This document shows, piece after piece, positions 17,665 to 28,187 of a DNA stretch of 64,000 nucleotides. The position numbers were made by a program, and so were the translations under genes. The stretch is from Nocardia africana NBRC 100379 (lineage in GTDB: Bacteria > Actinomycetota > Actinomycetes > Mycobacteriales > Mycobacteriaceae). Location: NCBI RefSeq assembly GCF_001612635.1, contig NZ_BDAV01000005.1:248001-312000 (forward strand), given 5' to 3'. How positions within the stretch are numbered: position 1 is the stretch's first letter; every line of letters starts with the position of its first letter. The notes under the pieces are model-generated. The model had not been told where the DNA came from. It worked only from the letters and a program-made list of their open reading frames with translations, and made no database searches.

Positions 17665-19125
17665 ACCGCGCGCGGCCTCGTAGGCGGCGCCCACGCGGTA
17701 GAGCCGGTCGTCGGCCAGCGCCGGCGCCATGATCTGCAGGCCCACCGGCAGGCCGTCGTCGGCGGACAGTCCCGACGGCACCGACATCGCGCAGTGCCCG
17801 GCCAGGTTGGTCGGGAGGGTGCACAGGTCCGACAGGTACATCGCGAGCGGATCGTTCACCTTCTCCCCCAGCTTCCACGGCGTGAACGGGCTGGTCGGCG
17901 AGACCAGCACATCGACGGTCTCGTAGGCCTTGTCGAAGTCCTGCGCGATCAGGGTGCGCACCTTCAGCGCCTGACCGTAGTAGGCGTCGTAGTATCCGGC
18001 CGAGAGCGCGTAGGTGCCGATCATGATGCGGCGCTTGACTTCCGGGCCGAACCCCGCCTCGCGGGTGAGCGACATGACCTGCTCCGCGGAATGGGTGCCG
18101 TCGTCGCCGACGCGCAGGCCGTATCGCATGGCGTCGAAGCGAGCCAGGTTGGACGACACCTCACTCGGCAGAATCAGGTAGTAAGAGGCCAGCGCGTATT
18201 CGAAGTGCGGGCACGACACCTCGACCACCTCGGCGCCCAGATCCTTCAGCTGCGCGACCGCGGCGTCGAAGGAGGCGAGCACACCCGGCTGATAGCTGTC
18301 GGAATGCAGCTCCTTCACCACGCCGACCTTCACGCCGGTCAGATCACCGCGCGCACCCGCGCGAGCGGCCTCCACGAGCGCCGGAACCGCCACATCGCGC
18401 GAGGTCGAGTCCTTCGGGTCGTATCCGGCGATCACCTCGTGCAGCAAGGCGGTGTCGAGCACGGTGCGCCCGCACGGACCGCCCTGATCCAGCGACGACG
18501 CGCAGGCGACCAGGCCGTAGCGGGACACGGTGCCGTAGGTCGGCTTGGTGCCGACGGTCGCGGTGACCGCGGCGGGTTGACGAATGGAACCACCGGTGTC
18601 GGTGCCGATCGCCAGCGGAGCCTGATAGGAGGCCAGGGCCGCCGCCGAACCGCCGCCGGAACCACCGGGGATGCGGCTGGTGTCCCACGGGTTGCGGGTC
18701 GGGCCGTAGGCGGAGTTCTCGGTGGACGAACCCATCGCGAACTCGTCCATGTTCGTCTTGCCCAGGATCGGGATGCCGGCGGCGCGCAGCTTGGCCGTCA
18801 CGGTCGCGTCGTAGGGCGACACCCAGCCCTCGAGGATCTTCGACGCGCAGGTGGTCGGCATGTCCGTGGTGGTGAAAACGTCCTTGAGCGCCAACGGAAC
18901 TCCCGCCAGCGGCGAGGCCACGGTGCCCGCGGCGATTGCGGCGTCGACCTCGGCGGCGGTCGCCAGCGCCTGCTCGCCGGCGACGTGCAGAAAGGCGTTG
19001 AGCTCACCGTCGACCTCGGCGATGCGCTGCAGATGCGCCTCGGTGACCTGCACCGAGGACACCTCGCGGCCGTGGATCTTCTCCGCCAGCTCGGCCGCGG
19101 ACAGTTTCGTCAGATCGCCGCTCAT
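17653..19125 (-). CDS. gatA: Asp/Glu-tRNA(Asn/Gln) amidotransferase subunit A
   Basis: GatA is the amidase subunit of GatCAB, which converts Glu-tRNA(Gln) or Asp-tRNA(Asn) to the amide using ammonia from glutamine. The 490-aa protein carries the amidase signature: catalytic Lys in PLALKDVF, the Gly/Ser-rich stretch [12 protein letters not shown] and the catalytic Ser in [11 protein letters not shown]. The ATG at 19125 shares one base with the gatC stop (TAATG), so the two are translationally coupled. The gatB subunit gene is not in this window, whereas in Mycobacterium it follows pfkA just downstream of gatA. Confidence 0.97.
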   Translation of the reverse strand: MSGDLTKLSAAELAEKIHGREVSSVQVTEAHLQRIAEVDGELNAFLHVAGEQALATAAEVDAAIAAGTVASPLAGVPLALKDVFTTTDMPTTCASKILEGWVSPYDATVTAKLRAAGIPILGKTNMDEFAMGSSTENSAYGPTRNPWDTSRIPGGSGGGSAAALASYQAPLAIGTDTGGSIRQPAAVTATVGTKPTYGTVSRYGLVACASSLDQGGPCGRTVLDTALLHEVIAGYDPKDSTSRDVAVPALVEAARAGARGDLTGVKVGVVKELHSDSYQPGVLASFDAAVAQLKDLGAEVVEVSCPHFEYALASYYLILPSEVSSNLARFDAMRYGLRVGDDGTHSAEQVMSLTREAGFGPEVKRRIMIGTYALSAGYYDAYYGQALKVRTLIAQDFDKAYETVDVLVSPTSPFTPWKLGEKVNDPLAMYLSDLCTLPTNLAGHCAMSVPSGLSADDGLPVGLQIMAPALADDRLYRVGAAYEAARGPIV

Positions 19126-19421
19126 TACTCGCCTTCTCCCAGGATCTGCGGAACCATGAACCGCTGCTCGTCGACCGCGGGGGCGCCGGACAGCGCCTCG
19201 TCCGGGGTGAGCCCGGGGACGACCACATCCGGGCGGGTGACGTTGGCGGTCGGGTTCGGCGACGCGGTGGCCGGTACGTCGGCGGCGACCTCGGTGATGA
19301 CCTGCACGTGACTCAGGATCGAATCCAGCTGACCGGCATACAGATCGAGCTCTTCGTCGGTGAGGGCGAGCCGGGACAACCGGGCGAGGTGTGCGACCTC
19401 GTCGCGGGAGATGGCGGACAC
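19125..19421 (-). CDS. gatC: Asp/Glu-tRNA(Asn/Gln) amidotransferase subunit C
   Basis: GatC is the small subunit that holds GatA and GatB together. At 98 aa it has the usual length and the family's N-terminal pattern [20 protein letters not shown], then a conserved C-terminal segment with [19 protein letters not shown]. The start is the GTG at 19421 with an AAAGGGG ribosome site about 7 nt upstream. Its promoter region is shared with the divergent ACT-domain gene and contains three copies of a short motif. Confidence 0.96.
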   Translation of the reverse strand: MSAISRDEVAHLARLSRLALTDEELDLYAGQLDSILSHVQVITEVAADVPATASPNPTANVTRPDVVVPGLTPDEALSGAPAVDEQRFMVPQILGEGE

Positions 19422-19481
19422 CGCGAATCCCCTTTCGGCAGGTTGGTGCGTGTCGATGGCGCAGGGCGCTGCGCATGGGAC

Positions 19482-19570
19482 AGCCTAATGGGGTCAAGGC
19501 CCGGAGGCGGCAGCGGATGCGTAACCACGCAGGGCCTCCCCATTAGGCTCGGACAACACAGCCTAATGGG
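19482..19570. repeat. Three copies of AGCCTAATGGG, one inverted, between gatC and the ACT gene
   Basis: AGCCTAATGGGG occurs at 19482-19493, its exact reverse complement at 19538-19549, and AGCCTAATGGG again at 19560-19570. The region is the divergent promoter space of gatC and the ACT-domain gene. The motif could be an operator for a dimeric regulator. Alternatively, the inverted copy contains TAGGCT, which fits a -10 hexamer for the plus strand, so the copies may simply be overlapping promoters. Exact 12-bp inverted identity over a 44-bp spacing argues that the motif is functional. Confidence 0.6.
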
Positions 19571-19816
19571 TCGGCCGTGTAGCCATCCGGTCACGGTCGG
19601 CTGCGCTGTTCGTTCCGGTGCTCGCCGGACACACGGTTGACATCACAACGTCATCGGAACGGCACTGGCACGGCACCCGGTGTTCGGCAGACAATGTATG
19701 TGGCGTACCTCACTGCTCCCGCTTCGAATCGTTTGCCGGCAGCAGTGGGTGTAAGTATTGCGAGACTCGGGTATACGTCCGAAAGTCTCGGTCGCACAGG
19801 AAAGGAAGGCAAGCAC

Positions 19817-20470
19817 GTGTCATATCTGCTTCGCGTGCAGCTTCCGGATCGCCCAGGAAGTCTCGGTTCACTCGCAGTAGCGCTGGGCTCCGTCGGCGCC
19901 GACATCCTCTCGCTGGATGTCGTCGAACGCGGCGCAGGATATGCGATCGACGATCTGGTGGTGGAAGTTCCGTCGGGTGCACTGCCCGACACGTTGATCA
20001 CCGCGGCCGAATCACTCGCCGATGTGCGGGTCGATTCGCTGCGTCCCTATTCCGGCATTCTCGATACCCATCGCGAGCTGGAGCTGATCGACCAGGTCGC
20101 CACCGCCCGCGACGACCGGCTGCAAGTGCTGGTCGACGGCGTCCCGCGCGTCCTGCAGGTCGGGTGGAGCACCGTGATGGACCTGGGCCCGCACGGCGGC
20201 GGCCAGCGCTTGGTCGGCAGCACCAGCGCACCCGAGACGCAGGCCGGCAGTGTGCCGTGGATGCCGCTCGAGAAGCCGACCGCCCTCGATCCCGAGGCCG
20301 ACTGGGTCCCGCAGATCTGGCGGGACATGGACACCAAACTGGCGGCCGCCCCGCTCGGCAATACCGGCAAGGCGCTGCTGCTCGGCCGTCCGGGCGGGCC
20401 GGATTTCCGGCCGTCCGAAATCGCGCGGCTGGGCTACCTGGCCGGCATCGTCGCCACCGTCCTGAGCTGA
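19817..20470 (+). CDS. ACT-domain protein (mycobacterial Rv3013 type)
   Basis: This is a 217-aa protein with an N-terminal ACT fold (SYLLRVQLPDRPGSLGSLAVAL, then ADILSLDVVERGAGYAIDDLVVE), which in other proteins binds amino acids. The C-terminal two-thirds resembles the conserved actinobacterial family found next to gatC. The GTG at 19817 has AAGGAAGG just upstream. Starting at the open-frame limit 19637 would add 60 residues without conservation. It is divergent from gatC. A role in amino-acid-responsive regulation is plausible but not shown by the sequence. Confidence 0.85.
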   Translation: MSYLLRVQLPDRPGSLGSLAVALGSVGADILSLDVVERGAGYAIDDLVVEVPSGALPDTLITAAESLADVRVDSLRPYSGILDTHRELELIDQVATARDDRLQVLVDGVPRVLQVGWSTVMDLGPHGGGQRLVGSTSAPETQAGSVPWMPLEKPTALDPEADWVPQIWRDMDTKLAAAPLGNTGKALLLGRPGGPDFRPSEIARLGYLAGIVATVLS

Positions 20471-20557
20471 ATCGATTGCGGCGCAGCGCCTTTCGGCGAA
20501 AAGTGGCCGTGGGCAGCTGGGCCGGGCCGGACACTGCCCGCCTCCCGCCGCGGACGC

Positions 20558-21073
20558 CTACGCCCCGCGAGTGAGTTCCAGCCGCATCACGGTGAGCGGC
20601 AGCCCGGCGTCGGTGTGCCAATCCCGTTCCGGCACATGGCCGAATCCCAGCCGCTCGTAGATGCGGCGGGCGTCGGCCATCCCGGGCATCGTGGTCAACA
20701 CCACCGCGGCGAAGCTCTCCGCCCGGGCCGTCTCGACGACGGTGCGGACCAAGGCGGTGCCGACGCCGGCGCCGCGAGCCCGTTCGGCGACCGCGAGCAT
20801 GCGGAACTCCAGCTCACCCGGCCGTGCGATATCCGCGTACCGGGTGCCGGGCCGCGCGATGGTCAACGAACCCAGCAGATCCCCGTCGCGCTCCGCGACG
20901 AGGACCTCGGCTTCGCGCGCTCTGGTCTCGGTATCGGAAAGTTCGGCCACATAGAGACTTTCGGGATGCACATGCCCCTCGCCGACGTAGGTGTCGACCG
21001 TGAGCAGTGCGATCGCCGCGAAATCGTCCGGGCCGGCGGGGCGAATCCGTGCCCGCGTATCCAACTGGTCCAT
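20558..21073 (-). CDS. GNAT-family N-acetyltransferase
   Basis: This is a 171-aa acetyltransferase. The acetyl-CoA binding motif A is clear (MLAVAERARGAGVGTALVR, containing RxxGxG/A), followed by motif B around ARRIYERLGFGHVPERDWH. The N-terminal half begins with IRPAGPDDFAAIALLTVDTYVGEGH, typical of GNAT proteins. The start is separated from the ligA stop by only 2 nt, so it is co-transcribed with ligA. The substrate is unknown. Confidence 0.9.
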   Translation of the reverse strand: MDQLDTRARIRPAGPDDFAAIALLTVDTYVGEGHVHPESLYVAELSDTETRAREAEVLVAERDGDLLGSLTIARPGTRYADIARPGELEFRMLAVAERARGAGVGTALVRTVVETARAESFAAVVLTTMPGMADARRIYERLGFGHVPERDWHTDAGLPLTVMRLELTRGA

Positions 21074-21075
21074 CC

Positions 21076-23950
<2,875 letters not shown>

Positions 23951-24345
23951 CCCGGAGGCCCCTTTCGTCGACACCGGCGACCTTACGGAGAGCACGCCGG
24001 TTCGCGTCTACCGACACGAACCGGACACACATCTTCGCCCGGCCGCCGCACTGTTCACGCCGAAGCCGTCGCGACCGCCGGATCCCTAGGGCTCGGCACT
24101 GCGACAACTTCGCTCGGCACAGCGATTACCCGCCCGCCGGCGGTTCACTCGCCGATGTGCCGAGGCCCATGCCGCGAGGGCGCCCCGAAGACCCACAGCC
24201 GGGCGGCGGCCACGCTTCGGGAGGTGCCTGATTCCGGCGGCGACGGACTCAGCGAAGTTGGCTGTCCCGGCAGAGGCCCGAACCGCGCGCGGAGGGCGGC
24301 GCCCGGTGGGTGCCGGGCTCGAAGGTCCACGAACCGGTGGTACGT
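23951..24345. other. Intergenic region without a gene
   Basis: I see no convincing coding sequence here. A 14-bp imperfect direct repeat (GCTCGGCAC-T/A-GCGA) lies at 24091-24104 and 24112-24125, exactly two helix turns apart (21 bp), which could be a protein-binding site. The ECF-type promoter of the sigma gene begins immediately afterwards. Confidence 0.4.
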
Positions 24346-24363
24346 GTAACCGCCCTGCTATCT
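24346..24363 (+). promoter_or_regulatory. ECF-type promoter motif 1 (GTAACC-N7-TATCT)
   Basis: GTAACC at 24346-24351 and TATCT at 24359-24363 match two further sites at 25.7 and 26.3 kb in sequence and nearly in spacing. AAC-containing -35 elements are typical of ECF sigma factors. It lies about 90 nt upstream of the first sigma gene and implies self-regulation. Confidence 0.6.
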
Positions 24364-24453
24364 AATTGATGGCGGCACAGTGTCCGCAGACCCGGCCGGT
24401 CCCGGATCGGGCCGCACCGAGCGCGGCGACATCGGAGAGGAGGGCGGCGGCAG

Positions 24454-24969
24454 ATGAGCGGGCAGCCCGAGTCGGCGCCCACACCGGCACCGCCATCCGG
24501 GGACGCCTGCGCCGACTGGGAGGAGATCTTCGGCGGCAATGTCGGCTGGGTGTACGCGCTGATGCTCGCGAAGGTGGGCGCCGCGCCCGACGCCGAGGAG
24601 CTGACGACGGAGGTGTTCATGACAGCACTGGAACCCTCGATCGAGGTGGAACCGTCGCGGATCCCGGCGCTGCTGCGCGATACCGCGCGCTCGGTACTGG
24701 CCCGCTACTGGCTCTCGCGGGTGGGCCGCGAAATCACCGTGATCGACGCCGAGCCGCCCGGCACCACCTCGACCACGCCGGCAGCGGTCGGAGATCTGCT
24801 CGCCGAACTACCGGAACCCTACCGGCGCGTCCTGGAATTGCGCTTCCTGCAAGGACTTTCGATGGCCGACACCGCGGCGCGGCTCGGTGTCAGCGTTCCC
24901 GAGGCCGAGGCACGCCAGCGTCTGGCGTTGCGATCGGCCGCCCGTCCCGGATCAGGAGGCTCGCTGTGA
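24454..24969 (+). CDS. ECF-type RNA polymerase sigma factor (first copy)
   Basis: This is a small sigma-70 protein of 171 aa with only regions 2 and 4. Region 2 includes GWVYALMLAKVGAAPDAEEL and the -10 recognition helix. Region 4 contains LPEPYRRVLELRFLQGLSM and the helix-turn-helix AARLGVSVPEAEAR. A GGAGGG ribosome site precedes ATG 24454. Its stop overlaps the GTG of the Rieske gene by 4 nt (GTGA), the arrangement typical of sigma/anti-sigma pairs. It is clearly paralogous to the sigma factor at 25.7 kb. Confidence 0.9.
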   Translation: MSGQPESAPTPAPPSGDACADWEEIFGGNVGWVYALMLAKVGAAPDAEELTTEVFMTALEPSIEVEPSRIPALLRDTARSVLARYWLSRVGREITVIDAEPPGTTSTTPAAVGDLLAELPEPYRRVLELRFLQGLSMADTAARLGVSVPEAEARQRLALRSAARPGSGGSL

Positions 24970-25658
24970 GCAGCAAAGATGTGGAACGCTACGTCGACGA
25001 CATCCTGGCCGGCCGCAGCCCGCGCGGCTTCCGGCCCGACGATGACGATGCCGCCCAGATCCGTGCCGCGATCGCGCTGCGCTCGGCCCGGACCGGCGCG
25101 GGCAGCCCCGACGAGGAGTTCATCGCCCGGCTGCATCATCGCCTGGCCGAGGACCTCGACGAACCCACCGCCGAGCCGGGTGCGCGCCCGCGGCGTCCCA
25201 CCCGGCGCACGGTATTGATCGGCACCTCGGTGGCCGCCGCGGCCGCGGCGGGCGGGGTGATCGACCATACGATGCTGAGCGGATCCGGCGAGCCGAAAGT
25301 TCCCGCCGCACAGCAGACCCTCGTGCCGTCCCACGGAACCTGGCAACCGGTCCTCGCCAGTGCGGAACTGCCCGACGGGGCGACCACGCCGTTCGACCTC
25401 GGCGCCGTCAACGGCTTCCTCCGCCGCCGCGACGGGGTCGTCTACGCACTGTCGGGAATCTGCACCCACCAGGGGTGCAAATTGTGGCTGGACGCGGCGG
25501 CTGCCCGGCTGCGCTGCCCGTGCCACTCGACCTCCTTCGGTTTCGAGGGTGAGGTCGTGACCCACGAGCTGCCCCGCCCGCCCGCTCCCCTGCCGCGGCT
25601 GCAGGTCCGTGAAGCCAACGGCTCGATCGAGGTGTTCGCACCGGAGAAGCCGGCCTGA
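24966..25658 (+). CDS. Membrane-anchored Rieske [2Fe-2S] protein, candidate redox anti-sigma
   Basis: This 230-aa protein has three parts. Residues 1-75 are hydrophilic and probably cytoplasmic. Residues 78-100 (TRRTVLIGTSVAAAAAAGG) form a Tat-type signal anchor with R80-R81. Residues 115-228 are an external Rieske domain with cluster ligands C166, H168, C184 and H187 and the disulfide pair C171/C186 (CTHQGC, CPCH). GTG 24966 overlaps the sigma stop, so it is translated together with the sigma factor. The topology (cytoplasmic N-part, one membrane segment, outside sensor) equals that of anti-sigma factors, but no HxxxCxxC zinc motif is present. An anti-sigma role is inference. A plain electron carrier is the alternative. 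Confidence 0.88.
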   Translation: MSSKDVERYVDDILAGRSPRGFRPDDDDAAQIRAAIALRSARTGAGSPDEEFIARLHHRLAEDLDEPTAEPGARPRRPTRRTVLIGTSVAAAAAAGGVIDHTMLSGSGEPKVPAAQQTLVPSHGTWQPVLASAELPDGATTPFDLGAVNGFLRRRDGVVYALSGICTHQGCKLWLDAAAARLRCPCHSTSFGFEGEVVTHELPRPPAPLPRLQVREANGSIEVFAPEKPA

Positions 25659-25678
25659 CGGCCCGCACCGAACCGCGT

Positions 25679-25697
25679 GTAACCACACCCCGTATCT
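25679..25697 (+). promoter_or_regulatory. ECF-type promoter motif 2 (GTAACC-N8-TATCT)
   Basis: GTAACC at 25679-25684 and TATCT at 25693-25697 repeat the motif found upstream of the first sigma gene. It begins 20 bp after the Rieske stop and about 48 bp before the second sigma gene, giving that gene its own start of transcription. Confidence 0.6.
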
Positions 25698-25744
25698 ATA
25701 CCGGACAGGCGCGCGCGTCACCGGGCTGCAGGAGGGTGGTTGGG

Positions 25745-26317
25745 ATGGCAGGGCGATCCACGGCCGGGTCGCGGTCGCCGGAGGATCCCCGGCGCCGGGA
25801 CCTGCGACTGGTACCGCAGGATCGCTATTCCAACTGGGAAGAGGTGTACCGGGACAACGTCGGCTGGGTCTACGCGCTGATCTTCGGCAAGGTCGGCAAC
25901 AAGCCGGATGCGGAGGACCTCACCGCGGAGGTGTTCGTGGCCGCGCTGAAACCGTTGCGGATCACCGCGAGCGTCGCCGAGGTGCGCGCCTATCTGCGGA
26001 CCACCGCTCGCACCGCGCTCGCCGGGTACTGGCGATCCCGGATGGGCCGGGAGATCACGGTCATCGACGACGATTTCCCGGACGAGACCGGTTCGGCACC
26101 CACCGATTCCGCCGACTCCCGGGCACCGGAGCACGTGCGCGCGGTGTTGAGCGGACTGCCCGAACGCTACCGCCGGATTCTCGAACTTCGGTTCCTGCAG
26201 GGGTTGTCGGTGCGCGACGCGGCCGCGGCGCTCGCGATCAGCGTGGCCAATGCGAAGGTGCTGCAGCATCGAGCGCTGCGAGCGGCGTCGGAACTGAACA
26301 TCGACCTCGGTCTGTAA
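25745..26317 (+). CDS. ECF-type RNA polymerase sigma factor (second copy)
   Basis: This 190-aa sigma factor has regions 2 (NVGWVYALIFGKVGNKPDAEDLTAEVF) and 4 (LPERYRRILELRFLQGLSVRDAA, then LAISVANAKVLQHRALR) and no extra domain. ATG 25745 is chosen because GGAGG (25731-25735) lies about 9 nt upstream. The GTG at 25736 would abut the ribosome site. Long identical stretches in regions 2 and 4 (such as RFLQGLS) suggest both paralogues may read the same promoter. No anti-sigma gene follows directly. The promoter of the cupredoxin operon overlaps its stop codon. Confidence 0.9.
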   Translation: MAGRSTAGSRSPEDPRRRDLRLVPQDRYSNWEEVYRDNVGWVYALIFGKVGNKPDAEDLTAEVFVAALKPLRITASVAEVRAYLRTTARTALAGYWRSRMGREITVIDDDFPDETGSAPTDSADSRAPEHVRAVLSGLPERYRRILELRFLQGLSVRDAAAALAISVANAKVLQHRALRAASELNIDLGL

Positions 26318-26332
26318 CCCGGTCCCCTATCT
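26314..26332 (+). promoter_or_regulatory. ECF-type promoter motif 3 (GTAACC-N8-TATCT)
   Basis: GTAACC at 26314-26319 covers the sigma stop codon (26315-26317) and TATCT lies at 26328-26332. It has the same sequence and spacing as motif 2 and lies about 48 bp before the cupredoxin start, as motif 2 does before its gene. Confidence 0.6.
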
Positions 26333-26380
26333 GTCGGTGAAACCCCGCACCCCGCGGGGTCCGGATGGAGGCCGGATCCG

Positions 26381-26854
26381 ATGCATCGACACCTCGTTCT
26401 GAATCTCACCGCCGCCGCGCTGGTCGCGCTCGGCGCACCAACATTGGCGGCCTGCTCGACGCCTGCCGACAAGGGCGCGAGCCCGCCCGCTCCGACCGTC
26501 CGCTCCGACGACCCCGGACTGGGCATGACGCCGGGCGCGCCCGCACCGATGCCGGATATGCCCGGCATGCCGACCACACCCCGCACCCCGGCCGTCGCGG
26601 CCGGACCGAACGCCGTCACCATCGACAATTTCGCCTTCGGCCCGCAGACCGTCACGGTGAAGGCAGGCACCACGGTGACCTGGACCAATCGCGACGAGGA
26701 ACCGCATACGGTGGTGGCGCGCGACGGCTCGTTCCACTCCCCGGGCCTGGGCACGGGGGCCACATTCGGCTTCACCTTCGCCCAGCCGGGCACCTTCTCC
26801 TACTTCTGCTCGATCCATCCCTTCATGCACGCGACAGTGGTGGTGACCCCGTGA
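26381..26854 (+). CDS. Cupredoxin (type I copper) lipoprotein
   Basis: This is a secreted blue-copper protein of 157 aa. The signal peptide ends in a lipobox (TLAAC, C25). A Pro/Met-rich linker (four Met between 49 and 63) leads to a plastocyanin-like domain from residue 76. The copper ligands are H109 (EPHTV) and C143, H146 and M149 (YFCSIHPFM). It would carry electrons or bind copper at the outer face of the membrane, facing the Rieske protein encoded upstream. The stop overlaps the GTG of the phosphoesterase gene by 4 nt. Confidence 0.9.
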   Translation: MHRHLVLNLTAAALVALGAPTLAACSTPADKGASPPAPTVRSDDPGLGMTPGAPAPMPDMPGMPTTPRTPAVAAGPNAVTIDNFAFGPQTVTVKAGTTVTWTNRDEEPHTVVARDGSFHSPGLGTGATFGFTFAQPGTFSYFCSIHPFMHATVVVTP

Positions 26855-27801
26855 CCGAAAACGATCCGCAGCACACCGATCCGCGCGATCCGCACGCCAT
26901 GACCCGCCGTCAGCTATTGCGTCACAGCGCCTGGTTCGGCGCGGCCGTCGGCCTGACGGTGGTCGGCGGCGAGGTCATCTCCCACGTGGCGGGCGCGGCC
27001 CCGGCCACCTCCGACCGTCCCACCCTGCGATTCGCGCAGATCAGCGACAGCCACATCGGATTCCAGGGCACCGCCAACGCGAATGTGACCGACACCTTCA
27101 CCGAGGCGATCGATCAGGTCAACGCGCTCGGGTACACACCGGATTTCGTCATCCACACCGGGGACCTGACACATCTGGCCACACCCGCGCAATTCGATCA
27201 GGTCCGCCAGATGATGTCCGGATTGCGCGCGCCCCACATCTTCACCGTGCCCGGCGAACACGATTCGGCCGACGACGGCGGACAGCGATACCGCGAGGTG
27301 TTCGGCAAGGGCACCCGTGGTGACGGCTGGTACAGCTTCGATATCGCGGGCGTGCACGTCATCGGTTTGGTGAATACGCTCCACGCGCAGAATCTGGGCC
27401 ATCTGGGGCAGGACCAGATCGATTTCGTCCGAACCGACGTGGCGGGATTGTCCGCCGACACCCCGATCATCGTCTTCAGCCATATCCCGCTGTTCGCGAT
27501 GTACCCCCAATGGGGTTGGGGCACAGACGATGCCGCGCACGTCCTGAGCCTGCTGCGGCGGTTCTCCTCGGTCACCTGCCTCAACGGCCATGTGCATCAA
27601 CTCTTCACCAAAACCGACGGGAACATCACCTTCTTCAGCGGGACGACCACCGCCTACCCCTTGCCGCATCCCGGCGACGGGCCCGCGCCCAAACCGGTGA
27701 CGTTGCCGGCCGGAAAGCTCCACGACGCATTGGGAATCCGCGAAGTGAGCTACCAGCAGGGCCGGCAGATGCTCGCGATCAAGGAGCAGACGCTGCGATG
27801 A
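26851..27801 (+). CDS. Tat-exported calcineurin-like metallophosphoesterase
   Basis: This 316-aa enzyme has a Tat signal (TRRQLLRHSAWFGAAVG, about residues 18-34) and a metallophosphoesterase domain: D66-x-H68 in ISDSHIG, GD at 104-105, VPGEHD at 134-138, FSHIPLF and NGHVHQ. The usual GNHD appears as GEHD, so the metal-bridging Asn is replaced by Glu. The rest of the metal set is intact. It would act outside the cytoplasm on an unknown phosphoester. GTG 26851 overlaps the cupredoxin stop (GTGA) and its own stop overlaps the next gene, so the three genes form one operon. Confidence 0.88.
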   Translation: MTENDPQHTDPRDPHAMTRRQLLRHSAWFGAAVGLTVVGGEVISHVAGAAPATSDRPTLRFAQISDSHIGFQGTANANVTDTFTEAIDQVNALGYTPDFVIHTGDLTHLATPAQFDQVRQMMSGLRAPHIFTVPGEHDSADDGGQRYREVFGKGTRGDGWYSFDIAGVHVIGLVNTLHAQNLGHLGQDQIDFVRTDVAGLSADTPIIVFSHIPLFAMYPQWGWGTDDAAHVLSLLRRFSSVTCLNGHVHQLFTKTDGNITFFSGTTTAYPLPHPGDGPAPKPVTLPAGKLHDALGIREVSYQQGRQMLAIKEQTLR

Positions 27802-28187
27802 ACACGCTGTCTCCCACCCGGTCACGGTTCTCCTCGCGCCTGGTGATCAGCGCCGGGCTCGTCACCACCGGTGTCGTGCACACTCAACTCTACGGCCGGG
27901 GCTATCGCTTCATCGAATACGTGGGCCCGTCGTTCGCCATCCAGGCCGCCGCCGCCTTCGCGCTGGCCGCGCTGGTTCTCGCCGGTCCCTGGACCATGCG
28001 CGCGGCGGCAGCGGTGCTCAGCGCCGCTTCCCTGGGCGGCTTCGTGCTGTCGCGAACGAGCGGACTGTTCGGATTCACCGAAATCGGCTGGCAGCCGGCA
28101 CCGCAGGCGATGATCGCGGTCGTCGCCGAGATCGTCACCCTGGTGGTCTGTCTGGCCTCGCTGTACCGGAGGGAACTTCGCACCTGA
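27798..28187 (+). CDS. Small four-helix membrane protein of unknown function
   Basis: This 129-aa protein has about four hydrophobic segments separated by short loops, with a HTQLYGRGYRFIEYVG motif after the first. ATG 27798 overlaps the phosphoesterase stop by 4 nt. It resembles small integral proteins often found beside cupredoxins and Rieske proteins in actinobacteria, but I cannot assign a family. Its stop shares a base with the next ATG (TGATG). Confidence 0.75.
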   Translation: MNTLSPTRSRFSSRLVISAGLVTTGVVHTQLYGRGYRFIEYVGPSFAIQAAAAFALAALVLAGPWTMRAAAAVLSAASLGGFVLSRTSGLFGFTEIGWQPAPQAMIAVVAEIVTLVVCLASLYRRELRT

